Notes under the pieces: model-generated
What the model saw: the letters and a program-made list of their open reading frames with translations, nothing else
Database searches by the model: none
What the model was told of the DNA's origin: nothing
Source of the DNA: a virus
Strand: one strand, 5' to 3'
Virus record (IMG/VR): IMGVR_UViG_3300044630_005613
Location: 1 to 38,995 of that record
DNA: 38,995 bases
Translations under genes and position numbers: made by a program
Part shown: one piece after another, positions 32,001 through 38,995 of the stretch
How the letters are laid out: the number at the start of each line of letters is the position of its first letter
How positions within the stretch are numbered: position 1 is the stretch's first letter

Positions 32001-33319
32001 TAAAAGCGAGTTGGATTGGCACTCCTGAATCTATGATGCAAAAAACAATAGCAGGAAACCCTTTGCAAGAGCCTGCTTTTGATACAAGCCAAAGAGGTGT
32101 TAAGCATATTATGAAAAGCATTAGAAATAATCCTAATGTTAAAATGTCGGTCAATTATGATCCTCAGAATACAAATAAATATGTGATTAAACAAACAAAG
32201 GATGGAACACCTACATATGCAAGTCAGAGATTTACGATAGCGAACCCTTATAGTCCGCCTTCGGCAAAATCTTTAACTTTTTCTTTTAAGAATTACTCAA
32301 GTGGTGATTTAGTATATTTGCCTCCTTATATAGATTCTTTTTCAGATTCACACACAGCAAACTGGAATGAGATAAATTTCCTTGGTAGACCAGAGCCAAT
32401 ATACACATATAACAACTCTAAGAGAGATGGTTCAATATCTTTCTTTGTTTTGACTGACTTTAGTGAAATTGTGCTAATGGGTAGGGAGTGGAATACGGCT
32501 GATATGAATAAAATAGAGAAAAGTATAGGTACATCATTTGCAAACAAAGCATCTTATAATGTTGCTGGGGCAATATTTGATGCAAGTGGCTTAATTGAGC
32601 AATATGGTGTAGATAATGAAAAAATTAAAGAATACGTGAATTTTAAGGCGGCTCAAAACACTTCTACGACAGTGCCAACTACAGGACAAACAGAAGCGGC
32701 TCAAGCTGGTGATACCCCTGCGAATAACGCAGAAGCTGAGCCTGAAACTGCAGAACAAACAGAATATCAAAAGATTTTAGCTGAAACAAAATCAAATTTA
32801 GAAAATCAAGTTAATTTAGTGTCAGAAACTTTAGATGAAGATTTTATATATGCTTTAGCTAGTGAGACAAATAAAAATATATATGATTTCATGACTAGTA
32901 AGTCTACTCCAGAAAATGGAGAGATTACATCAACACCTGGAGATACTTTAGCTAGATTAGATGAAATGATACAAGGTACAATATTCCAACCTGCTTATTT
33001 TTCTGGATCCAAGATTGATTTTTTACAAAGAATGGATTTCTTAGCGAAATTAACAAAACCAGCGAAAGCATCTGAAGGGTCAGGTTATTCATTTACTAGC
33101 CCTCCTGTGGCTCACATCAAACTAGGAAATTGGTGGAATCATGATATTGTTGTAAAAACAGTCTCTGTAGATTATACGGATTCGCCTTGGGCATTAGATG
33201 CAGGAAGAGTTCAACCATTATGGGCTAAGGTAACAGTCAGTTTTGATTTTGTAGGAAGATATGGTGGTGAAGGAGCCCCTGTTTTATCTACAGATTCTGG
33301 CGGTGTATATTCATCTTGA
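29048..33319 (+). CDS. Giant repeat protein of the baseplate/tail module
   Basis: This 1423-residue protein has three parts. Residues 1-37 are an acidic N-terminus. Residues about 38-710 are a tandem array of about thirty units, each with the pattern D-L-L-x-D-S then R-x-D-N-L-S-K-N; the last twenty units (residues 271-710) are each exactly 22 residues. Residues 711-1423 are a non-repetitive domain that includes GRPEPIYTYNNSKRDGSISF and a C-terminal beta-rich part, resembling LysM-associated or hub-linked proteins of contractile tails. It lies between the tape measure and the gpX-like gene, which supports a baseplate/hub role. The array may form an extended arm. The repeat family is not recognised, and the N-terminal units are more divergent and variable in length. 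Confidence 0.82.
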   Translation: MSSLFDDNNEEERQEQKLYEFYEVFSLEVRRQLLAKNLPIIQNVYDVLYPQTKNTLLSKNVTSDITIDSTAESVRNALVAKLVEDNINIDTISENFRKQLLSKNVLADSSRELQYKIDQVRKNLLSKNKSSNPNTIDSISDSQRRDSLSKNKESLNRNNEIERDNISFRESNLSKNAQTENTLDEQSAEFRKNNIHKNVDSNNDLDRQGQQARDNNLAKNATLQNNKNELDTIANEKRNIQEGRNTPNLKENQGLEIESEEFRNNNIAKNVPEETSLEDSSSSVRDNNLSKNDSSGGDLLEDSSAFRKQDLSNNVQSTSDLLTDSQVLREDDLSKNTPTESNLLDSSEEARLNDLSKNDESKNDLLTDSEIIRKDDLSKNTSIGGDLLVDSEGVRDNNLSSNTPKTTDISVDSESFRKDNLSKNALIESDLVLESEDYRIDDLSKNKPNESDLFADSSIVRNDNISKNVETGGDLLTDSNVVRDDSLSKTVPVITNLEVLSQNPREDLLSKNTPNPSDLLDRGLVPREDLLAANVPSTSELLSDSQPFRDDLLAINVPVTTDLLFDSQPFRDNVLSENVPTTTDLLNDSVPYYANNLSANVPAEYDILDASQTFLDANLASNNSINSDLLNDSYEILQDNLAPNVPNDSDLLVDSQTYLTDNLASNVPNTSDLLAESLPIRNDLIASNQPSNSDLLNDSSLYRDNLVAQNDNAELGVTFEGFGTFSYLGVSKVALQGLVIRSFLKSKNKPNPLMDFDQNNPISYRLDALSRNDYVLNDAEYSRSTAVLITGKVDARGFPLKGYPSAYPDEDLSAAISRQMGENRFYTDVFVENLQSKYGIQDKGDKTTSLGGGYFGVDTINPQGGSFQLSNKAGSVVISSPGYVGSTTMAIRKYNVSRNIYNLVGIQNLASMTEAIGVLNSNNDLGFQDLINKTIGAFHTPNNSISAQAFGNLIPSSVLETNNNLYLRKSAEEMMGRNEPTDPQLKASWIGTPESMMQKTIAGNPLQEPAFDTSQRGVKHIMKSIRNNPNVKMSVNYDPQNTNKYVIKQTKDGTPTYASQRFTIANPYSPPSAKSLTFSFKNYSSGDLVYLPPYIDSFSDSHTANWNEINFLGRPEPIYTYNNSKRDGSISFFVLTDFSEIVLMGREWNTADMNKIEKSIGTSFANKASYNVAGAIFDASGLIEQYGVDNEKIKEYVNFKAAQNTSTTVPTTGQTEAAQAGDTPANNAEAEPETAEQTEYQKILAETKSNLENQVNLVSETLDEDFIYALASETNKNIYDFMTSKSTPENGEITSTPGDTLARLDEMIQGTIFQPAYFSGSKIDFLQRMDFLAKLTKPAKASEGSGYSFTSPPVAHIKLGNWWNHDIVVKTVSVDYTDSPWALDAGRVQPLWAKVTVSFDFVGRYGGEGAPVLSTDSGGVYSS
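29858..31177 (+). repeat. Twenty in-register 66-bp coding repeats
   Basis: The segment encodes twenty consecutive 22-residue units with no length change. Conserved positions are a Val-Pro or Thr-Pro opening, S/T-D-L-L, D-S, an aromatic or aliphatic residue then Arg, and N/D-L-S-K-N at the end. Later units replace S-K-N with A-x-N. DNA identity between units is moderate, so the array is old or under diversifying change rather than a recent slippage product. Confidence 0.9.
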
Positions 33320-33350
33320 TTTTAAATAATTAAACAACTATTATTGTAAT

Positions 33351-33662
33351 ATGCCATACGATTTTTATAAATATCTGCAACAACCAAATAATCCTAGAGC
33401 TTTAAAGGATATGCCCCCAATTTCTATTCAAAGAAGAAAGACGGATAAATTTATCATATACGATAGAGGCAAGGTTAGGCTTGACTATATAGCAGGTCAG
33501 ATATATAACGATGAAACATTGACAAGGGTTATTCTTTGGGCAAACCCTGAATACTTTATAGAATTTGATATTCCACCTGGAACGGTTATAAGAATTCCAT
33601 ATCCAATCAATGATGTTTTGTCTGAAATAACTCAACAGTTGGTGAACTATTCTAGTCAATGA
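33351..33662 (+). CDS. gpX / gp53-like LysM-type tail protein
   Basis: This 103-residue protein has the pattern of LysM-fold tail proteins (Phage_tail_X type): RLDYIAGQIYNDETLTRVIL, then WANPEYFIEFDIPPGTVIRI, then PYPI. In simple contractile tails gpX binds the hub; in T4 the gp53 wedge protein contains a similar fold. The N-terminal 45 residues have a PISIQRRKTDKFIIYDRGKV strand-rich extension. It stands 31 bases after the repeat protein and 6 bases before the hub gene, with no promoter box between, so it is probably in one unit with the hub. Confidence 0.7.
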   Translation: MPYDFYKYLQQPNNPRALKDMPPISIQRRKTDKFIIYDRGKVRLDYIAGQIYNDETLTRVILWANPEYFIEFDIPPGTVIRIPYPINDVLSEITQQLVNYSSQ

Positions 33663-33668
33663 TAATCT

Positions 33669-36600
33669 ATGCCAATAGAAAATAATATAATAAGACCAGA
33701 TGATGTACCATTTAAAATAAGCGATCCAGGTTTTTATTTAGACGGTAGCTTAACTGCTATTGTAGATGGTAGTTGTTATGATTTTATGGGTCGTGCAATA
33801 TTTACAACTGGATTTTTCAGAGAAAACATTGGATTTGGAATCATCAATATCGATATAGAGATAAATCAATCTTTACAGCCTATTATAACTATTACCCTTA
33901 AGGATTTATATGGAAATGCTGTATTCGGAAAAGAGGTAATCGACCAAGAAGTTCCTGATTACTCTGTTTTATTTAATTGGCCACCACCAAAATTCTTATT
34001 TACATTTAAGGGCTATCTAGGAAAGCAGGTGTCTTGGATGCTTAGTTTAAAAAAGACAGGCACCACGTATCAAGCTGATGGAAGTTATGAAATTAAATGT
34101 GAGTTCGTACCAAACCAGTGGGGATTTATGGGTGATTTACCGTTCCTTTTCCTCCTAGCTGTAAAGGGCCTTAAGAGAAAAGAGCTTCCGCCAGACAAAT
34201 TTAAGACATTACAAACTATATTTGACTTAATTAAGATTGGTAAAAAAGTTGAAGTTAAGACAAAAGAGGTATCTAGAGAATTTGATACCCTATTGCAACA
34301 GATGACTTTAATTAAAGCTGGGAGAATTGTCGAAGCTATATGTTATAGTCAACTTGTAAAATTAGAAGAAGAAATAGATGGAACAGCAGGTAATCTTAAA
34401 ATTACAGGTAATGGTTCTTTAAATTTCGCAAAGGTAACTATAAATCCAGCTAAAGAATTTCTTTTCTCTAACTATGACAGTATTGAAAAAATAAAAGAAT
34501 ATACAACAAACAGTGCAGAAGCATTGAGAAAAATGAATACTTTTTTGTTTTTAAATGCAACAATAGATGGTGCGGCTCCAGTAGCATTATCAACTGTTAA
34601 TGATGTAAATTTTGATAACGGAGGATATAAAGAAGAAGAATCAAGACAAAGAGCTCAAATAATATCCAACAACATCAAGTTAATTGAGGATGCGATAAGA
34701 CAAAGAGCTTACGAATCTTCAAAATCTCAATTGAGACAAGTTACAATTGGCGAGATATTTAAACAGCTTGCTCAAGATTCTGGTTATATTTTGGGTAAAA
34801 TATTGGAGGCAGGTCAAAAAGGTTTTGAGGCAGATCCTGGTAGAGAAGATGCAGCGAAAAACAATCAGATTATAGGGATGCAATATCCTTTGATGATTGA
34901 CCCTGACAAAGATGAGGAAATTCCAGCTAAGGGATATGCTGTTGCTGAAAACGAGCTCGCTTTCGTAAATGAATTTATTTCGGCGATTAGCGAAGGAGTT
35001 GCTCTCGACTTAGTTCAAGACAATCAAGCGCTAGGCTTAGCAAATGATAATGCATTGGTGAAAAGAATAAATAATGTTGAAGCACCTAGGGGAAATCCTT
35101 ATGCTCCATTCTTTAGAAACATCGCTCAAAACATAATGATTAGAGCAGGTATTATTGGTTTTTTAACTAGAAGTAGTGATCCAAATTACCCAGGAGATTA
35201 TGATACATTTTGGGGTATAGATAGAGAATCTATAGAGGAGATATTAGAATTAGCCGCTGCTGATATGGAAAACATTTCAACAGGTATGTTATCTCAATTA
35301 GACAACAAAGAATATATACAATTAAGACAATTCTGTAATTATTGGAAAAACTTAATGACAGAAGACGGTTTATATTATTTAGATGATGAAGGGGCAGCAA
35401 CAACCACTGAAGTGCCAACTAATGATTTTGGAGACCCTTTAGGTGGAAATTTGGCTACTCGTGGCGTTATCGTAGATAAAGCATCTGACACAAGAAAAAC
35501 ACTGAATGGTATATTTAATGAAGTTTTTGGTAGTATTGCAGAGACTGAAAATACTGTGGGCGGTGTTATAGATAACTCTAGTGCTCTTTATATAAATAAG
35601 GAAAATATGCAGTCTCAAGCTGTGTATAATAATAGAATATTATATAGAGTGCCAAAAACAGATAAGGCGGAAGATGATTATATATATGTATTATTTCAAG
35701 GTGCTGATGCAACAAAAGCAAAAGAGTCAAATACTGCAAATAGTGATGGAACTGTAAAGGGCGAAAATTTAGATGAAACTTTATTAGGTATTGTACCAAT
35801 TGATTCATTTAAGGGCAGTGATGATGCTGAGTTAGGCAGAGTATCTCTTATTAATAAAAGATTTGCAATTTCTGTATTGAAGTATTCTGAAATGGCAAAC
35901 CCAGCAAGGCTTACCTGGAAAGATGCAACAAATTGGGATAAAAATGTAGTTTTTGATTTAACAGCAAAAATAGTAGACCCAAAAGCTGAAACAACAGATA
36001 ATGAAACGAAAATTGACCCAGCAGGATTAGCTGTAACTGTAGCTTTTCACCCTTATTCTGCAGATCAAGGTTTAGTTTTTGCTCCTTTTTATCCAACCTC
36101 TTCTGGTCGAAACCACAGAGCTGCAATAAAGAAGATGTGTACAGTTATTTTAGAAAAAATGGACACACTAGAAGAAGAAAGAAATAAAGTAATATCTAGC
36201 GTTGTAGGAAAAGCTGAGGAAGGAAAAAATGCATTATATAAACAATTTCATGTATTATATCATCAATGGGAAGTGATGATGTTTAATGACTCAGATACTG
36301 ATAATAACTGCAGCAATCCAAAAATAAGCTCAAAGTCTATTGTAAGTACGCTAGAAGATAGATTCGGCGCATCAAAGTCAAGTGATAGACACGTGTCAAT
36401 AAAAAAAGAAAGCAGAAAGGCTAGGATAAAAACACTGGACTCTAATGTTTTTATTTATGACTGCCCCGTTAGTGATGTTGCAAATATTGATGTTAAGAAT
36501 TCACTGATAAATATCGAACCTCTATATAAGCCTGATGGTAATACAACGGTTTTAAATATGATTCAGCAACTTTGTACTAAGAATAATTTTACATTTGTTG

Positions 36601-37973
36601 CCGTTCCTGGTAATGGTGATTTTAATGATTATTCAGAAGTTTTTAAACCACATCCTTCAACGCCTCAAAAAATTCAAAATCTTTTTTATGTTTTATTCTC
36701 TCCAACGCCAGAGAGCAGAACAACTTTATCAAATTCCAGTCAGGTTGTTTTATCTCAAGCAAAAAGCCCAGTGTTGAATACTGAGGCGTTTGAGGTGAAA
36801 GTAGGATCTACTGAGAATAAAATATTTAAAGGTATAACTATAGATAGTTCTGAAAATAAACCAACAGCGGAAAGTGTTTTTAATCTACAAAAATTAACTG
36901 ATAATCAAAATCAAAATAAAAAAGTTGGAATAGAATGCTCAACGCTTCCAGTAATGGAGGGCAAGAGTTATATGGCAGGTTTTACTATGCTTGGGAATGC
37001 TCAAATATTTCCTATGCAATATTTTTATTTAAATAGCATACCATTGTTTAATGGGTTGTATCAAATAAAGACTGTAAAGCATAATATTACACCAAATAGT
37101 ATGACAACTACCGCAGAGGGAATGAGAATGAGAATGAGTCTAGGTGAAGCTGCGTCCATTAGGCCGATTACATTAGAAACTTTTGAAAACTTAGGCATAC
37201 AAATAGATTCGTTAGATGTTGATGAGTTAACAGGTAGACCGTTTATTACTAGACCAATTGTAGCGCCTACAACAGCCGCTGCATACCCTCTTGTAGAAGC
37301 CGCAGATTCTGAGTCTATTGCTGGAGGAACTCCTTCGGGTGAATACATACCATATGATAAACTATCGACTCGTACTCAAGGTATTTTAAATATGAAAGAT
37401 ACTTTGGTGGTAGTAAGAGAATTTTCTGATGCTAAAAGAACTGGAGGCACTATGTGGTATAATAAAAAAGTTTTAGGCTTCACAGTTGAAGACCCTGTTA
37501 GAACTAAAAAAATTGCTGATAAAACGGCTATACCAAACGGTTATTATTTTATTGCCTTAGATACAACTAGTAATGAAAATTTAACTAGATGTTATGTTAG
37601 ATTTCCCCAAGATTCTAGATCTAAATTTAAAAGCCCAGGAGTTTTTCCTAGAGTTGGATCAACTACAGATGCGGTTTCACTGAAAGGTTACGGTTTAAGT
37701 TTTGGAGGTATTAGAATTCACAATGGAACTGACGAAAATTGGTCTTCAGGTTGTATTATATACTCATCTGAAAGATTGACTGATGGTAGATTAAAAAATG
37801 ATGTAAACCACTGTAAGGTTTTAACAAAGCTTATTTATGATGATAAATTAGATAGAATAGTTGTAACGAATGAATTTGAGAGACTAGGAGAGCAAACTCC
37901 AAACACAAATACAGGAACGGCAACGAATACTACAAGTCAGACGTGGTTGCCAGATTGGCTACCAGATTTTTAA
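33669..37973 (+). CDS. Baseplate hub protein (gp27/gpD-like) with C-terminal DUF5675-like domain
   Basis: This 1434-residue protein combines hub-type parts with a terminal enzyme-like domain. The N-terminal region (DPGFYLDGSLTAIVDGSCYD, NWPPPKFLFTFKGYLG, FVPNQWGFMGDLPFLFLLAV) is shared with the paralogue that starts at 38024. At about residues 1085-1160 there is a hub-type segment (STLPVMEGKSYMAGF, MLGNAQIFPMQYF, GLYQIKTVKHNITPNSM). Residues about 1235-1410 resemble DUF5675, with TVEDPVR, KTAIPNGYY, GIRIHNG (H1351) and SSGCIIYS (C1362), a His/Cys layout like that of L,D-transpeptidase-type folds. Puncturing or cell-wall processing during entry is plausible. The middle has long Glu/Lys- and Asn-rich linkers. 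Confidence 0.82.
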   Translation: MPIENNIIRPDDVPFKISDPGFYLDGSLTAIVDGSCYDFMGRAIFTTGFFRENIGFGIINIDIEINQSLQPIITITLKDLYGNAVFGKEVIDQEVPDYSVLFNWPPPKFLFTFKGYLGKQVSWMLSLKKTGTTYQADGSYEIKCEFVPNQWGFMGDLPFLFLLAVKGLKRKELPPDKFKTLQTIFDLIKIGKKVEVKTKEVSREFDTLLQQMTLIKAGRIVEAICYSQLVKLEEEIDGTAGNLKITGNGSLNFAKVTINPAKEFLFSNYDSIEKIKEYTTNSAEALRKMNTFLFLNATIDGAAPVALSTVNDVNFDNGGYKEEESRQRAQIISNNIKLIEDAIRQRAYESSKSQLRQVTIGEIFKQLAQDSGYILGKILEAGQKGFEADPGREDAAKNNQIIGMQYPLMIDPDKDEEIPAKGYAVAENELAFVNEFISAISEGVALDLVQDNQALGLANDNALVKRINNVEAPRGNPYAPFFRNIAQNIMIRAGIIGFLTRSSDPNYPGDYDTFWGIDRESIEEILELAAADMENISTGMLSQLDNKEYIQLRQFCNYWKNLMTEDGLYYLDDEGAATTTEVPTNDFGDPLGGNLATRGVIVDKASDTRKTLNGIFNEVFGSIAETENTVGGVIDNSSALYINKENMQSQAVYNNRILYRVPKTDKAEDDYIYVLFQGADATKAKESNTANSDGTVKGENLDETLLGIVPIDSFKGSDDAELGRVSLINKRFAISVLKYSEMANPARLTWKDATNWDKNVVFDLTAKIVDPKAETTDNETKIDPAGLAVTVAFHPYSADQGLVFAPFYPTSSGRNHRAAIKKMCTVILEKMDTLEEERNKVISSVVGKAEEGKNALYKQFHVLYHQWEVMMFNDSDTDNNCSNPKISSKSIVSTLEDRFGASKSSDRHVSIKKESRKARIKTLDSNVFIYDCPVSDVANIDVKNSLINIEPLYKPDGNTTVLNMIQQLCTKNNFTFVAVPGNGDFNDYSEVFKPHPSTPQKIQNLFYVLFSPTPESRTTLSNSSQVVLSQAKSPVLNTEAFEVKVGSTENKIFKGITIDSSENKPTAESVFNLQKLTDNQNQNKKVGIECSTLPVMEGKSYMAGFTMLGNAQIFPMQYFYLNSIPLFNGLYQIKTVKHNITPNSMTTTAEGMRMRMSLGEAASIRPITLETFENLGIQIDSLDVDELTGRPFITRPIVAPTTAAAYPLVEAADSESIAGGTPSGEYIPYDKLSTRTQGILNMKDTLVVVREFSDAKRTGGTMWYNKKVLGFTVEDPVRTKKIADKTAIPNGYYFIALDTTSNENLTRCYVRFPQDSRSKFKSPGVFPRVGSTTDAVSLKGYGLSFGGIRIHNGTDENWSSGCIIYSSERLTDGRLKNDVNHCKVLTKLIYDDKLDRIVVTNEFERLGEQTPNTNTGTATNTTSQTWLPDWLPDF

Positions 37974-38005
37974 TTTGATTTTTGGCAGTTAGAAAAAAAA
38001 GAACT

Positions 38006-38015
38006 ATATTTATAC
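38006..38015 (+). promoter_or_regulatory. Late-promoter-like box ATATTTATAC
   Basis: ATATTTATAC begins 18 bases before the ATG at 38024, in the short gap after the first hub gene. Confidence 0.45.
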
Positions 38016-38023
38016 AATAATTT

Positions 38024-38995
38024 ATGGCAAGAATAACACCAGACAAAGCATCGTTTAACATAAGCGACCCAGGCTTCTATTTAGATGGCAGGCTAACTGC
38101 TTTGGTGGATGGTAGTGCTTATGATTTTATGGGAAGGGAAATATTCACCGTAGGATTCTTTAGAGAAAATATTGGATTTGGAATTATAAATGTGGATATA
38201 GAATTAAATACTAATTTAAATCCGATTATAACTATCACATTTAAAGATTTGTATGGAAATACAATGTTTGGAAAAGATGAAACAGCAGATTTTACAAACT
38301 ACAAAGTGTTATTTAATTGGCCACCACCAAAATTCCTATACACATTTAAAGGTTATTTAGGAAGTCAAGTATCATGGTTGTTGACTTTGAAACAAACATC
38401 TGTGACATATCAGTCAGACGGAAGTTATGATATCAAATGCGAATTTGTTCCAAACCAATGGGGCTTTATGGCTGACTTACCATTTCTTTTTCTATTAGCC
38501 GTAAAAGGTTTGAGAAAAAAAGAACTCAACGATGTTGATTTTAAGCAAGTTAGAAGTATATTCGATTTAATTAAGATAGGTAGGAAAGTTGAAGTTAAAT
38601 CACAACAAGTCTCTGCCGAATTCGACATTCTACTACAGCAAATGACGCTCTTAAAATCTAGTAGGATTGTAGAAGCATTGGTTTATAGTAGAGTTATTAA
38701 ACTTGATGAAGCTATTGATGGAACTTTCGGCAGGTCTAGAATAAAGCAAAGTGGAAGCTTATTTTACAAAACTATAACAATTGTAAAACCTGATGATAAT
38801 AAGATAGACACGCTTGAAAAAATTAAAACATATACATCTTCCAGTGCAGAAGCGTTAAGAAAGGTAAATACATACTTATTGCTAAATGCTGAATTTGAAG
38901 GTGTAAAATCACAAAAAGTTAGTTTAAATGAAATTAACTTTGATAACGGTGGCTTCAAAGATGTAGAGGTAAAACAGAGAATTGATATTATTAAT
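38024..38995 (+). CDS. Second baseplate hub paralogue (3' end beyond the window)
   Basis: An open frame of 324 codons runs to the window edge without a stop. Its product starts MARITPDKASFNISDPGFY and aligns along its whole visible length with residues 8 to about 340 of the hub protein upstream. It shares GFFRENIGFGIIN, LFNWPPPKFL, TFKGYLG, FVPNQWGFM and DLPFLFLLAVKGL; well over half the positions look identical. The two genes lie head to tail, 50 bases apart, so this is a tandem duplication. Whether the second copy keeps the C-terminal DUF5675-like domain cannot be seen. A promoter-like box precedes it. Confidence 0.92.
   Translation, partial: MARITPDKASFNISDPGFYLDGRLTALVDGSAYDFMGREIFTVGFFRENIGFGIINVDIELNTNLNPIITITFKDLYGNTMFGKDETADFTNYKVLFNWPPPKFLYTFKGYLGSQVSWLLTLKQTSVTYQSDGSYDIKCEFVPNQWGFMADLPFLFLLAVKGLRKKELNDVDFKQVRSIFDLIKIGRKVEVKSQQVSAEFDILLQQMTLLKSSRIVEALVYSRVIKLDEAIDGTFGRSRIKQSGSLFYKTITIVKPDDNKIDTLEKIKTYTSSSAEALRKVNTYLLLNAEFEGVKSQKVSLNEINFDNGGFKDVEVKQRIDIIN

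Noticed and set aside
31522-32154. A 210-codon reverse-strand frame inside the repeat-protein gene
   Set aside because: It lies wholly inside a gene with strong protein-level pattern on the forward strand. Its product is a Leu/Ile/Cys/Ser-rich shadow with no promoter or leader signal.

Overview
The window is a late-gene (virion) segment of a large tailed phage with a contractile, T4-type tail. The DNA is AT-rich and appears to use the standard code, since TAA, TAG and TGA all end real genes. A Bacteroidota host, probably a flavobacterium-like one, is inferred from three signs. Most genes lack a Shine-Dalgarno sequence and start a few bases after A/T-only DNA. Two places match the Bacteroidota -7 element TAnnTTTG. 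The tail-fibre protein is built from VGIGTxxP modules that are common in that phylum. The host assignment is inference; the phage type is well supported by protein motifs.

Layout. Positions 1-6951 hold the neck and sheath block: a gp13-like neck protein, a gp14-like neck protein, a 366-bp non-coding stretch, a gp15-like tail completion protein, two small probable virion proteins and an 894-residue tail sheath. Positions 7063-10787 hold a VGIGT-repeat fibre, then an inverted island of three genes (a BppU-like domain protein, a small beta-rich protein and the tail tube), then another small beta-rich protein. Positions 10837-15039 hold the large terminase, a portal with a long unusual C-terminal extension, and a small basic protein. 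The gene order 13-14-15-18-(19)-17-20 is a rearranged version of the T4 late cluster. No small terminase, prohead protease or major capsid gene is recognisable here.

A replication and nuclease insert follows (15067-20261): a complete DnaE-type DNA polymerase III alpha subunit, overlapped by RNase HI, then two small reverse-strand coiled-coil genes, then a PD-(D/E)XK (DUF559/Vsr-like) nuclease. From 20782 onward comes the tail and baseplate module: a pair of T4 gp26-like zinc-ribbon baseplate proteins, a 702-residue unknown protein, a small membrane protein, the tape measure, a 1423-residue protein with about thirty near-22-residue repeats, a gpX/gp53-like LysM-type protein, a 1434-residue hub protein ending in a DUF5675-like domain, and the start of a second hub paralogue cut by the window edge.

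Regulation. An A/T box with core TATTTAT, usually CTATTTAT or ATATTTAT, lies 18-30 bases before the start of most virion transcription units on both strands. It is a good candidate for a phage late promoter. The polymerase gene instead has a TAnnTTTG element directly before its start, and the small reverse-strand pair has a TTG-21 nt-TACTTTTG arrangement. Five intrinsic terminators delimit the units. The most unusual features are the 22-residue repeat protein, the tandem hub paralogues, the structured non-coding segment at 2856-3221, and the polymerase/RNase H pair inside the late cluster.
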